In this document: in pieces, positions 17,076 to 25,752 of the stretch | Position numbering within the stretch: the stretch's first letter is position 1 | How the letters are laid out: each line of letters begins with the position of its first letter | DNA from: Desulfuromonas sp. | GTDB lineage: Bacteria; Desulfobacterota; Desulfuromonadia; Desulfuromonadales; Geothermobacteraceae | Assembly: GCA_002868905.1 (NCBI GenBank) | Contig: PKUA01000031.1 | Span: 1-64,000 of the forward strand | Length of the DNA: 64,000 nucleotides | Reading direction: 5' to 3' | Position numbers and translations under genes: made by a program | Notes under the pieces: generated by a model | The model's database searches: none | Seen by the model: the letters and a program-made list of their open reading frames with translations, nothing else | What the model was told of the DNA's origin: nothing

Positions 17076-18313
17076 ATCTCCATCTCCTTGATAACTATCG
17101 AAGAATTGACTCCGCCCAGGGCGAAGCTGTTTTTCATCATCGCGCGAGCCTCCGGCGCCGGCGCCACGTCTTGCAGGTAATTCAGCGGAGCGCAGGCGGT
17201 ATCGACATGCTCCAGGTTAAGGGTCGGAATCAACCGTTTCTCCCGTAACATGCCGACGGTCGCGATCAGTTCGAGGGAACCGCTGGCGGCCATGGTATGT
17301 CCCATGTGCCCCTTGAGACTGCTGACGGCGATGTCGCAGCCGAACAGCTCCCGGATCGCCTCGCTCTCGGCGATATCCCCCTGGACCGTCGCCGTGGCGT
17401 GGGCGTTCACGTAACCGATCTCCGACGGGTCGAGGCCGGCATCATTGAGCGCCGCCCCCATGCAGGCCGCCATGGCGGAGCCGTCAGGGTTGGCGATACT
17501 CCCCGGATCGCTGCTGGTGGCAAAACCGCCGATTTCGGCAATGACCGTGGCGCCCCGCGCCCGGGCCGAGTCGAACGATTCAAGCAGGAGGATACCCGCT
17601 CCCTCCCCGCAGACGATGCCGTCCCGGTCCCGGTCGAAGGGCCTCGGGGTCTTTTCGGGTTGTTGATTGAACTCTCTCGACGCCGCGTTCATGACATCGA
17701 ACGTGCCGATGGTCAGTGGATGGAACTCGTCGCTGCCGCCGCACAGGACCATCTCGGTCCTGCCGGCCGCAATCTGTTCGTACCCGAGGCCGACGGCCAG
17801 GCAGCCGGTGGCACACGCTGCCGCCGGCGCCAACACCCGCCCGGTGACACCGAGGGACTGGGCGACATTGGAGGCCGCGCTATGATTCATCAGCCGGAAA
17901 AAAGTGGTCGACTTCATCCGCTCCAGGCTTTGGTCCTTGAAAAAATCCCGGAAAAAGTCTTCCGAGGTTTGAACGCTGCCGAGGGTCGAACCGATCGCCA
18001 GGCCGAGACGGCCGCTGCCGCAGATCTCTTCGCCCAAACCGGCGGCCGCCAAAGCTTCCCGGCAGGCCAACAACGCATAGATCGACTGACCGGACATGGA
18101 GCGGCGATGTTTGCGGGGTATCTTCCTGGCATCCTGTTCGATATCAGGGACACGGGCGGCCACGAAACTGTGCATGCCACCGATAGTGGCCAGTTCGGGA
18201 TAGTTGCGGACAGCACTCGATCCGGCGAAAAGCTCTGCAAGCAATCGGTCCGCGCCGATTCCGTATGGGGAAACCGCTCCAACTCCGGTGATAACGACCC
18301 GGTTCACTGCCAT
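17072..18313 (-). CDS. Beta-ketoacyl-ACP synthase (FabF-like) of the aryl polyene operon
   Basis: 413 residues, full-length KAS II-type enzyme. Nucleophile Cys167 in AAACATGCLAVG; His residues in NAHATATVQGD and LKGHMGHTMAASG. It overlaps the FAD oxidoreductase upstream by 10 bases and the ACP downstream by ATGA. One of three catalytically intact ketosynthases; the likely division of labour (initiation on the aryl starter versus elongation) cannot be assigned from sequence alone. Confidence 0.92.
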   Translation of the reverse strand: MAVNRVVITGVGAVSPYGIGADRLLAELFAGSSAVRNYPELATIGGMHSFVAARVPDIEQDARKIPRKHRRSMSGQSIYALLACREALAAAGLGEEICGSGRLGLAIGSTLGSVQTSEDFFRDFFKDQSLERMKSTTFFRLMNHSAASNVAQSLGVTGRVLAPAAACATGCLAVGLGYEQIAAGRTEMVLCGGSDEFHPLTIGTFDVMNAASREFNQQPEKTPRPFDRDRDGIVCGEGAGILLLESFDSARARGATVIAEIGGFATSSDPGSIANPDGSAMAACMGAALNDAGLDPSEIGYVNAHATATVQGDIAESEAIRELFGCDIAVSSLKGHMGHTMAASGSLELIATVGMLREKRLIPTLNLEHVDTACAPLNYLQDVAPAPEARAMMKNSFALGGVNSSIVIKEMEI

Positions 18314-19785
18314 GCATCCACCTCGCTGCTGACGCGGTCATGCCCGACGATCTCTCCGCAGCAGAGCAGGGCGGATACGGCAGTACCGAACAAACCGGGC
18401 GAGGTGACCCCCTGACCGGCGAGATAGAGGTTCCTGACCCGGGTCTTCAGGCCCGGACCGGCATGCTTCATGTGGTGCATTGCTCCGTAAAGACTGCCGT
18501 AAGGACTGTTGGCATAACGTCGAAACGTGCGTGGCGTTGCCGTAGCGAGAGAGTCCAACCCGGTGCCAAATTCCGGTACGCTATGCTGAATATAGTCGAT
18601 CATTTCCTTCATCAGAACCTGTTTCGTCTCCTGGTAACGGGTGTCGTCCGCCATCGCGAGCAGCTCCGCTCCGAACGAGCCGTTTCGGACCGCAAGTGGC
18701 GACAGAGCCATGAATCCCTGACGACCCTGCTTTTCTCCACCGGCGGCTCCGCTCAGGTAAACCGAATCGAGGGGGAACCTTGCGGCCGGATCCCCGGATG
18801 GATTTTCCCGGCAGAGGAAAATATTACTACGGGTCAGCGGTGATGTGCCAGCACCAAAGGTCCCGAAAAGCATCATCGCGCTGTCTGTTTCAGGGAGGGA
18901 GACAAGACGCCTTCGATACCCTCTGCGCAGCGCCGATTCCGGGACCATATCCAAGAACTGGTGGGGGTGGATCGTCACCACGCATCCGCGACCTTCCAAG
19001 GTGGTCCCGTCTGTGCAGGTCACCCCGGCAAAATCGCCGCCGGGAGAAACGGACACCCTGCTGACATCGCGCCCGAGACGCACATCAACCCCGCTGCGGG
19101 ACAACTCCCGCTCCAACAACATGACCAACGCCTCGCCACCATCCAGCAAACGGTGAGCTGACCGGTAGAAAAAACCGACGTTGCTGGCATGATAAGCAAA
19201 CGAAACCTGGTCCGGGGTCCCCCCGTAGAGCAGGCCATGAATGGCCAACAAACGGCGCAGGCGATCATCACGGAACAATCGCTGCAACTCACCGCCGAGA
19301 CTGCGACAGCTGAAACGCGAAAAGAGCTCGCCGCCGGCTATGGAGTTCCCGGGCCGGACGTAGGGGATCTCGTTACAGATCCCCTCGACCAGGCGAAGAT
19401 ATTCATCGATCCCCCCGGACTCTTGCGGAAATCTTTGTTTCAGGGCATTCCCGAGGGCTGTGAACCCGATCGGGAAAGCGAATTCCTCACCGCTGTCGAC
19501 CTCCCGGATACGATCGAAGCCGACCGGATCCAAAGACTCCACCCGGAGGTCGTCTCCGATCCCAAGATACCGGAACATCCTCGAGATGACTCCGGTTTCA
19601 TCAAGTCCTCCCGAATAATGCAGCCCGGTGTCAAACCGGCATCCCCCACTCGAGAAACCTCTGACAACCGGAGCGAGACGAGGCGCCTTCTCCAGCAGCG
19701 TGACCTCGTAACCGTAGCGGCTGAGCAGCAGGGACGTGAAAAGCCCGGTCAATCCTCCGCCGACGACGAGGAAAGGCTTGTTCAT
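18304..19785 (-). CDS. FAD-dependent oxidoreductase of the phytoene desaturase/CrtI type
   Basis: About 493 residues. The N-terminal dinucleotide-binding motif is FLVVGGGLTGLFTSLLLSRYGYEVTLLEK-like (GxGxxG then an acidic residue about 20 further on). GGCRFDTGLHYSGG and the C-terminal LYLAGQGVTSPGLFGTA fit CrtI-like desaturases/isomerases. ATG 19785 is chosen because it overlaps the previous stop as ATGA and directly precedes the FAD motif. Similar proteins occur in other polyene pigment clusters, with a possible role in double-bond oxidation or isomerisation. Substrate not determined. Confidence 0.85.
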   Translation of the reverse strand: MNKPFLVVGGGLTGLFTSLLLSRYGYEVTLLEKAPRLAPVVRGFSSGGCRFDTGLHYSGGLDETGVISRMFRYLGIGDDLRVESLDPVGFDRIREVDSGEEFAFPIGFTALGNALKQRFPQESGGIDEYLRLVEGICNEIPYVRPGNSIAGGELFSRFSCRSLGGELQRLFRDDRLRRLLAIHGLLYGGTPDQVSFAYHASNVGFFYRSAHRLLDGGEALVMLLERELSRSGVDVRLGRDVSRVSVSPGGDFAGVTCTDGTTLEGRGCVVTIHPHQFLDMVPESALRRGYRRRLVSLPETDSAMMLFGTFGAGTSPLTRSNIFLCRENPSGDPAARFPLDSVYLSGAAGGEKQGRQGFMALSPLAVRNGSFGAELLAMADDTRYQETKQVLMKEMIDYIQHSVPEFGTGLDSLATATPRTFRRYANSPYGSLYGAMHHMKHAGPGLKTRVRNLYLAGQGVTSPGLFGTAVSALLCCGEIVGHDRVSSEVDAWQ

Positions 19786-21008
19786 TGCGACAGGTCCAGA
19801 ATCAGGCAGGAATTCGTCCCGCCGAATCCGGCAGAATTGCACAGAACCTTGCGAGGGGGGAACGGCAGGGTCTCCCGCACGATATTCAATCCCTCGGTGT
19901 CAGCATCGCCGGCGACGAAATTCAGATTGGGCGCAATGAACCCGTCCCGCGCCATCAGGGCCGAGTAGACGACCTGGGAGGCTCCGGACATCCACAGCTC
20001 GTGCCCCGTCATCGATTTAAGCGAAGAGACGTGCGGTTGCTTCTCACCGAACACGTTCTTGATCGCCCTCGCCTCGGCGGCATCCCCGGCCGGGGTGGAG
20101 GTCGCGTGGGCACAGAGATAATCGATCTCCCTCAATTCGAGTCCGGCGCGCTGGACCGCGTCTGTCATGGCCCGCTCCAGTCCTTCGCCGCTCGGCACCG
20201 ACAGGTGGGAGCCATCGGACGAGAAGCTGTAGGAGAGCACCTCCCCCAGGATCGTCGCGCCGCGGGCAGTTGCGATGTCATACCGCTCGAGTATCACCGC
20301 CGCCGCGCCGCCGCTCGGAACCAGCCCGTCCCGCTCGGCGTCGAACGGCCTGCACGCCTGCGCCGGGGAATCGATCCGCCGGGAAAAGGCGCCGATCGCA
20401 TCGAAGCTGCACATCGACTCCCAGTTGATCTCCTGGGCCGCCCCGCAGATGACGCGCTCCTGCCGGCCAAGGGCGATCAGGTCGGCTGCCTGGCCGATGG
20501 CATGCCCTCCGCTGCTGCAGGCCGAACTGAGACTCCAGGAGGCTCCCTGGGTGCCTAACAGGGTGTTGAGGTTCATGGTGACCGTCGAGGTCATGGAGCG
20601 GAAGATCAGGCCGCTTTTGATGCCGGCCGTCTCTCCGGCCCGGCGAACCTGGTCGGTCTGCTCGATCGCCGCGATACAGCTTGAATCACACCCGAACAGC
20701 AGTCCGGTTTGCGGATTGCGCAGCTGCTCGTCTTCCAGCCCCGCCGTGTCGAGGGCATCGCGAGTCGCCGCATAGGCCCAGACGCCGAAATCGGTCATGG
20801 TCTTGCGCTGCTTGCGCGACAAGCCCGCTTTTCCGTCAAAATTCCGGATCTGTCCGGTCAGGGGGCTGCGGAAACCGACTTCAATCCGCTCAGGATCGAC
20901 GACGATGCCCGACTCTCCCCCGCGCAGGGCTGCAGATACGGAATCCAGGCTGGTGCCGAGACTCGAGACGATACCGATACCGGTGATAGCAACACGATGC
21001 AATGACAT
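19782..21008 (-). CDS. Beta-ketoacyl-ACP synthase (third active ketosynthase)
   Basis: 408 residues. Active-site Cys164 in LSSACSSGGHA; His in CAHATSTPAGD and LKSMTGHELWMSGA. The last motif departs from the usual GHT/GHxxGA (GHELWMSGAS), a feature of the FabB-like subgroup seen in polyene clusters. Second gene of the operon, 19 bases after the ketoreductase and overlapping the oxidoreductase by ATGA. Confidence 0.9.
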   Translation of the reverse strand: MSLHRVAITGIGIVSSLGTSLDSVSAALRGGESGIVVDPERIEVGFRSPLTGQIRNFDGKAGLSRKQRKTMTDFGVWAYAATRDALDTAGLEDEQLRNPQTGLLFGCDSSCIAAIEQTDQVRRAGETAGIKSGLIFRSMTSTVTMNLNTLLGTQGASWSLSSACSSGGHAIGQAADLIALGRQERVICGAAQEINWESMCSFDAIGAFSRRIDSPAQACRPFDAERDGLVPSGGAAAVILERYDIATARGATILGEVLSYSFSSDGSHLSVPSGEGLERAMTDAVQRAGLELREIDYLCAHATSTPAGDAAEARAIKNVFGEKQPHVSSLKSMTGHELWMSGASQVVYSALMARDGFIAPNLNFVAGDADTEGLNIVRETLPFPPRKVLCNSAGFGGTNSCLILDLSQ

Positions 21009-21027
21009 GAGTTCCTCGAATACCCCG

Positions 21028-21756
21028 TTACATGTAAGCGCCGCCGTTGACCGACAGAACCTGTCCGGTGATATAGGCGGCAGCGGGTGAACAGAGGAAC
21101 GCGGTTACGGCGGCGACTTCCTCCGCCGTGCCGAATCTCCCCATCGGAATCATCGGCAGCACCCGCTCTTTCGGGATATCGGTCGTCATCTCGGTTTCGA
21201 TAAACCCGGGGGAGACGGCATTGACCAGGATTTTGCGCCTGGCCACCTCGGCGGCGAGGGAACGGGTCGCTCCGATCAGGCCGGCCTTCGCCGCTGAGTA
21301 ATTGACCTGTCCCGGGACCCCGGTTTCACCCGATGTGGAGACGATGTTGATGATTCGACCGCGACGCCGTTTCAACATCGCCGGAAGGAGCTGTCGCGTG
21401 ACATGAAAGAACCCGCCGAGATGAACGTCGAGGACGGACTGCCAATCCGTTTCGCTCATCAACGCCATCAGGCCATCACGGGCAAACCCGGCGTTGTTCA
21501 CCAAAACCTCCGGCGTCTCTTCGGCCAACAGACTTTCAAGCCCGCTCGCGACCGCCTCCGCGTTTGCGACATCGAAACACAGCAGAGAACAGGCTCCACC
21601 GAGCCGTTCGATCTCCGCGGCAATGGTGGAAGCACCGGCATCATCGGACCGATAATTCAGCCAGATATCGTACCCCTGGCGGGACAGTTCCACGGCAATC
21701 GCCGCGCCAATCCCTTTGCTCGCTCCGGTCACCAGGGCGACAGGTTTTTTGCTCAT
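21028..21756 (-). CDS. 3-oxoacyl-ACP reductase (FabG-like SDR; ApeQ-type role)
   Basis: 242-residue classical short-chain dehydrogenase. TGASKGIG (10-17) binds NADPH, NNAG at 87-90, and the catalytic Tyr153/Lys157 lie in NYSAAKAGL. It reduces 3-ketoacyl-ACP to 3-hydroxyacyl-ACP so that the dehydratases can form each double bond. It is the first gene of the pigment operon, with GGAGG four to five bases before the ATG and a good promoter candidate upstream. Confidence 0.92.
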   Translation of the reverse strand: MSKKPVALVTGASKGIGAAIAVELSRQGYDIWLNYRSDDAGASTIAAEIERLGGACSLLCFDVANAEAVASGLESLLAEETPEVLVNNAGFARDGLMALMSETDWQSVLDVHLGGFFHVTRQLLPAMLKRRRGRIINIVSTSGETGVPGQVNYSAAKAGLIGATRSLAAEVARRKILVNAVSPGFIETEMTTDIPKERVLPMIPMGRFGTAEEVAAVTAFLCSPAAAYITGQVLSVNGGAYM

Positions 21757-21827
21757 TTAACCTCCAGGACCCGTTCCCCCGAATGTCACCGGGGAGAGGG
21801 TCTGAATCACAATTTGATGAACTTGGT

Positions 21828-21856
21828 AATTTAGCCCAAACTGGTCATTTTTTCAA
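21828..21856 (-). promoter_or_regulatory. Predicted sigma70-type promoter of the aryl polyene operon
   Basis: Read on the minus strand, TTGAAA (21856-21851) and TAAATT (21833-21828) are 17 bases apart, about 70-100 bases ahead of the ketoreductase ATG. It is the best match in the 200-base divergent gap. No regulator gene lies next to it. Confidence 0.5.
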
Positions 21857-21909
21857 CAACAGGGTATGAGGTAACGACCATTTTACTGATCGGGAAAAGA
21901 TCTGTCTTG

Positions 21910-21938
21910 TTGTGCTCGACCGACCTCTCGACTAGACT
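21910..21938 (+). promoter_or_regulatory. Possible promoter for the SLC13-type transporter
   Basis: TTGTGC (21910-21915) and TAGACT (21933-21938) are separated by 17 bases and lie 25 bases before the ATG. Weak match; the short leader makes it plausible but not compelling. Confidence 0.25.
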
Positions 21939-21962
21939 TGAAACAACACCGGGGGCGTGCCA

Positions 21963-23666
21963 ATGGACGTTGCTCTTGTACTGATAATACTCACTGCTGC
22001 CATTTTCCTGTTCGCCACCGATTTCATCCGGATGGACGTGGTCGCCCTGCTGGTGCTGCTTGCCTTGGTTCTCACGGGACTTGTCAGCGTCGAGGAGGCA
22101 TTCGCGGGATTCAGCAACCCGGCCGTCGTCACCGTCGCGGCGATGTTCGTCCTGAGCGCCGGCATCTCCAGCACCGGCGCCATCGGCCGACTCGGTGAAC
22201 GGCTGATCGACCTGACTGATCACAGCGAGAAGATGGTCACCATTATGGTCATGGTGACCGTGGCCTGCTTCTCTTCCTTCATCAACAATATCGGCGCCAC
22301 CGCCATTCTGATGCCGGTGGTCCTCACCGCTTCGAAAAAACTGAAGATCGCCCCGAGCAAACTGCTGATTCCGCTCGCCTTCGGCGCCCTGCTCGGCGGA
22401 GTCTGCACCTTGGTCGGCACCCCGCCGAACATCCTGATGAATATCATGCTGCAGGACTATGCCGGCGAGAGCTTCAGCATGTTCGACTTCGCCCCGGTCG
22501 GTCTGGTACTGCTGGCCGTCGGTATCGGTTACATGGCGCTGGTCGGCCGCCACCTGCTCCCCTCCCGGAAATCGGGGACCCTGACCGAGGCGTACCAGGT
22601 CAAGGAGTACGTCACGCAGGTGGAAATTCTCGAGGAATCTCCCCTGATCGGCAAGACCATCTCCCAGAGCGCTCTCGACCGCGACTTCGGCATGAAGATC
22701 CGTTCCATTCAGCGAAGCGGCACCAAGATTCCTCAGCCGCGCCGCAACCGAAAATTGCAACAGGGGGACATCCTGTTCCTGGAGGGAAACCCCGAGGCGA
22801 TCCTCAAGGTCAGGAAGAGCAAGGGGTTGACCGTCATACCGGAGCGGGACAACCCGCTCCCGGGCGTCAGCGACCGGGAACTGGTCGTGGTCGAGGCATC
22901 CCTCACCCCGACCAGCAACATGGTCGGCAAGACCCTGCGTCAGGTCAAATTTTCAGAGACCCACGGCCTGACGGTGCTGGCGATCTGGCGTAGCGGCGCC
23001 ACCGTGGTCAAGAAGGTCGACCTCGTCATGCTCCGCTTCGGGGACGTGTTGCTGCTGCAGGGGTCGGAGGAACGGATTCGCCATCTCGGACGCGAACACG
23101 ACTTCCTGTTGATGGGCGGGGTGGAAACCATTCCCTACCGACCGCGCATGGCCCCGATCGCCACGGCGATCCTCGCCGGGGTCATCCTGCTGAGCGCGAC
23201 CGGCATTCTGCCGATCATGGTCGCGGCGACCCTCGGCTCGGCACTGATGGTCCTGTTTCGCTGCCTGAGCACGAAAGAGGCGTACGAAAGCATCGATTGG
23301 TCGATCATCATCCTGATCGCCGGCACGCTGCCGCTGGGACACGCCATGGAAAACAGCGGCGCCGCGCACATGCTGGCGGACCTGGTGATCGGTGGGGTCG
23401 GCCCCTTCGGGCCATGGCCGGTCCTGTTTGCCGTCTTCCTGATGACCTTCTGCCTGACAGAAGTGATGAGTCACGCCGCGGCAGCGGTTTTGATCGCGCC
23501 GATCGCCTACAACATGGCGACGGAACTCGCCGTCTCGCCAAAGCCGTTCTTCATGGCGGTAGCCATCGCCGCCTCAATGTGTTTCATGACCCCGATCAGC
23601 CACCAGAGCAACGCCCTGGTGATGGGCCCCGGCGGTTATCGTTTCTTCGATTACACCAAGGTCTGA
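21963..23666 (+). CDS. SLC13/DASS-family anion transporter with two TrkA-C domains, interrupted near its 3' end
   Basis: 567 residues to the first stop. N-terminal helices carry NNIGATAILMPVVL and GTPPNIL, the DASS sodium/anion signature. Two RCK/TrkA-C domains occupy about 205-370 (EYVTQVEILEESPLIGKT; LVVVEASLTPTSNMVGKT). A second helix bundle follows, ending SHQSNALVMGPGGYRFFDYTKV. Substrates in the family include sulfate, dicarboxylates and citrate. ATG 21963 has GGGGG seven bases upstream; GTG 21957 is too close to it. A TGA at 23664-23666 precedes 23 more in-frame codons that encode the expected last helix (see separate entry). It stands alone between the pigment operon and ald. Confidence 0.88.
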   Translation: MDVALVLIILTAAIFLFATDFIRMDVVALLVLLALVLTGLVSVEEAFAGFSNPAVVTVAAMFVLSAGISSTGAIGRLGERLIDLTDHSEKMVTIMVMVTVACFSSFINNIGATAILMPVVLTASKKLKIAPSKLLIPLAFGALLGGVCTLVGTPPNILMNIMLQDYAGESFSMFDFAPVGLVLLAVGIGYMALVGRHLLPSRKSGTLTEAYQVKEYVTQVEILEESPLIGKTISQSALDRDFGMKIRSIQRSGTKIPQPRRNRKLQQGDILFLEGNPEAILKVRKSKGLTVIPERDNPLPGVSDRELVVVEASLTPTSNMVGKTLRQVKFSETHGLTVLAIWRSGATVVKKVDLVMLRFGDVLLLQGSEERIRHLGREHDFLLMGGVETIPYRPRMAPIATAILAGVILLSATGILPIMVAATLGSALMVLFRCLSTKEAYESIDWSIIILIAGTLPLGHAMENSGAAHMLADLVIGGVGPFGPWPVLFAVFLMTFCLTEVMSHAAAAVLIAPIAYNMATELAVSPKPFFMAVAIAASMCFMTPISHQSNALVMGPGGYRFFDYTKV

Positions 23667-23738
23667 ACCCCATTGAACCTGTTGGTCTGGATTCTGGCGA
23701 GCCTGTTGATCCCCCTCGTTTTTCCGTTCCACCCGTAA
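23667..23738 (+). other. In-frame continuation of the SLC13 gene after TGA (last transmembrane helix)
   Basis: In the same frame as the transporter and directly after its TGA, 23 codons read TPLNLLVWILASLLIPLVFPFHP and end at TAA 23736-23738. Homologous transporters, as I know them, continue from FxDYxxV through a Gly into a helix like this. A single change GGA to TGA would explain the stop. It may be a nonsense mutation, a sequencing error or a readthrough site. Confidence 0.7.
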
Positions 23739-23768
23739 ACTGAGTCGGATTCAACCGCGCGAAAATCC

Positions 23769-24881
23769 TCAGGAGAGAAGCTTGTTCGGATCGACAAATT
23801 CGAAGTCGAACGCTTCCGCCACACCAAGGCAGGTCACTTTACCCTCCACTACGTTCAGACCGGTACGGATTGCCGGACGTTGCAGGGATGCAAGCCGCCA
23901 ACCCCGATTGGCAATCTCCAGAGCGTACGGGAGGGTCGCATTGGTCAGGGCGATGGTCGACGTGAGAGGAACCGCCCCCGGCATGTTGGAGACGCAGTAA
24001 TGGACGATGCCGTCAACCATGTAGATCGGATTCTTATGGGTCGTCGGCCGGGAGGTCTCAAAGCACCCCCCCTGGTCGATAGCGACGTCGACCAGGACCG
24101 CCCCCGGCTTCATGGTCGCGAGCATCTCCCGCGTCACCAGCTTCGGGGCCTTGGCGCCATGCAGCAGGACCGCCCCGATCACCACGTCCGCCTCGGTCAG
24201 CAACTGCCTGATGGTCGCCGGGGAGGACATCATCGGGAAACAGTTCTTCGGCATCACCTCAGCCAGGTGGCGGAGTCGATCGAGATTGGTATCGAGCAGG
24301 TAGACCTTGGCCCCGAGTCCGCACGCCATCTGCGCGGCGTGGGCTCCGACCGTCCCCCCCCCGAGAACCAGCACTGCCGCCGGAGGAACCCCCGGCACGC
24401 CGCCGAGCAGGATGCCCCGCCCACCCTGCGAGCGCTCCACATACTTGGCCGCCTCCTGCACCGCCATCCTCCCTGCGACCTCACTCATCGGCGTCAGTAA
24501 CGGCAGGTGCCCGTCCGCCTCGATCGTCTCGTAGGCGATACAGACCGCATAGCTCTCAAGCATGGCCCGGGTGAGCGATTCGGACGCGGCGAAATGAAAG
24601 TAGGTAAATACGATCTGCCCGGGTCGGATCATCTGGTATTCGGACGGCTGCGGCTCCTTGACGTGTATGACCATCTCGGCACGGGCGAAAACCTCTGCGG
24701 CGGTCGCCACGATCTCGGCGCCAGCCTCGCGGTAGTCCCCGTCGCAAAAACCGCTGCCGTCACCGGCCGTCGACTCGACCAGGACCTCATGTCCCGCAGC
24801 AACTAAAATCTCGACACCCGACGGCGTCATGCAGACCCGGTTCTCTTCCGGTTTAATCTCCTTGAGGATTCCAACGATCAT
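23769..24881 (-). CDS. ald: Alanine dehydrogenase
   Basis: 370 residues, the normal length. Start MIVGILKEIKPEENRVCMTPSGVE is diagnostic for Ald/PntA N-terminal domains; HVKEPQPSEY holds the substrate-binding Lys, and VLVLGGGTVGAHAAQMACGLGAKVYLLD is the NAD Rossmann motif. It catalyses reversible oxidative deamination of L-alanine to pyruvate and ammonium in the cytoplasm. GGGAGG lies five bases before ATG. It is convergent with the SLC13 gene and divergent from the superoxide reductase gene, so it is probably monocistronic. Confidence 0.96.
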   Translation of the reverse strand: MIVGILKEIKPEENRVCMTPSGVEILVAAGHEVLVESTAGDGSGFCDGDYREAGAEIVATAAEVFARAEMVIHVKEPQPSEYQMIRPGQIVFTYFHFAASESLTRAMLESYAVCIAYETIEADGHLPLLTPMSEVAGRMAVQEAAKYVERSQGGRGILLGGVPGVPPAAVLVLGGGTVGAHAAQMACGLGAKVYLLDTNLDRLRHLAEVMPKNCFPMMSSPATIRQLLTEADVVIGAVLLHGAKAPKLVTREMLATMKPGAVLVDVAIDQGGCFETSRPTTHKNPIYMVDGIVHYCVSNMPGAVPLTSTIALTNATLPYALEIANRGWRLASLQRPAIRTGLNVVEGKVTCLGVAEAFDFEFVDPNKLLS

Positions 24882-25139
24882 CGCAACCTCCCTGATATCA
24901 TTAATGTCACTTCAAAAATTCTACCATTGCTCCTCAGGGTACGCCACTGTTTGAAATTGACGCCTCAATGCCTGACAGTATTGGTCACACTTCTGTCTTG
25001 CATCATCAACGACATGTGGTAGTCTTTGCAACTGATTCGAGTGAATTCATGGCAGCACGTTCTGCCCGACACCTTCGATTCCAAAACTTAAAACTGAAAC
25101 AGAAACCTTCGGGAAAACCGACAGCAAAGGAGAGGATTC

Positions 25140-25520
25140 ATGGCCAAACTGAATGAAGTCTACAAGTGTGAGCTCTGCGGGAATATCGTCCAGGTCATCC
25201 ATAGCGGCGCCGCCCCGCTGGTCTGCTGCAACCAGAACATGACCCTGATGACCGAGAACACCGTCGATGCCGCGGTCGAAAAACATGTCCCGGTCATCGA
25301 GATCGGCTCAGACAGCATCGTGGTCAAGGTCGGCAGCGTCGCTCATCCGATGACCGACGAGCATTACATCGAGTGGGTCGAGTTGATCGCCGACGGCAAG
25401 TCCTACCGCCAGTTCCTCAAGCCGGGCGAAGAACCGCAAGCGACCTTCCCGGTCATCGCCAAGGAAGTCACCGCCCGCGAGTACTGCAACCTGCATGGGC
25501 ACTGGTCGGCCAAGTCCTGA
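25140..25520 (+). CDS. dfx: Desulfoferrodoxin (two-iron superoxide reductase)
   Basis: 126 residues. The N-terminal desulforedoxin domain binds Fe(SCys)4 through Cys10, Cys13, Cys29 and Cys30 (CELC...CC). The neelaredoxin domain has the catalytic square-pyramidal iron with His49 (in EKHVP, including the active Lys48), His69, His75, Cys116 and His119. It reduces superoxide to peroxide in the cytoplasm of anaerobes without releasing oxygen. AGGAGAGG-like purines precede the ATG, and a strong terminator follows. Monocistronic. Confidence 0.97.
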   Translation: MAKLNEVYKCELCGNIVQVIHSGAAPLVCCNQNMTLMTENTVDAAVEKHVPVIEIGSDSIVVKVGSVAHPMTDEHYIEWVELIADGKSYRQFLKPGEEPQATFPVIAKEVTAREYCNLHGHWSAKS

Positions 25521-25545
25521 TTGGACTTTCTGACCCGAAAAAAGC

Positions 25546-25575
25546 AAATGGCCTCCCAATCGGGGGGCCATTTTT
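25546..25575 (+). terminator. Rho-independent terminator of dfx
   Basis: Stem of nine pairs, TGGCCTCCC with GGGGGGCCA (one T-G pair), loop AATC at 25558-25561, flanked by AAA and a run of five T. It lies 25 bases after the dfx stop. Confidence 0.9.
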
Positions 25576-25752
25576 CGTTGGGCTTTATTTAAGTCTGTTC
25601 CCTCTTATTTTGAAACCCCATGAGTCCTCAGGACTTGTGGGACCTCCCTGTGTCAGGACAGTTGTCGTCTCACCCCTCTCAAAAAATGCAGCAACCCTGC
25701 AAACGGAACTCGGCTTTTCAGTATATATTTAGGTAAATATGGAGGAACTATT

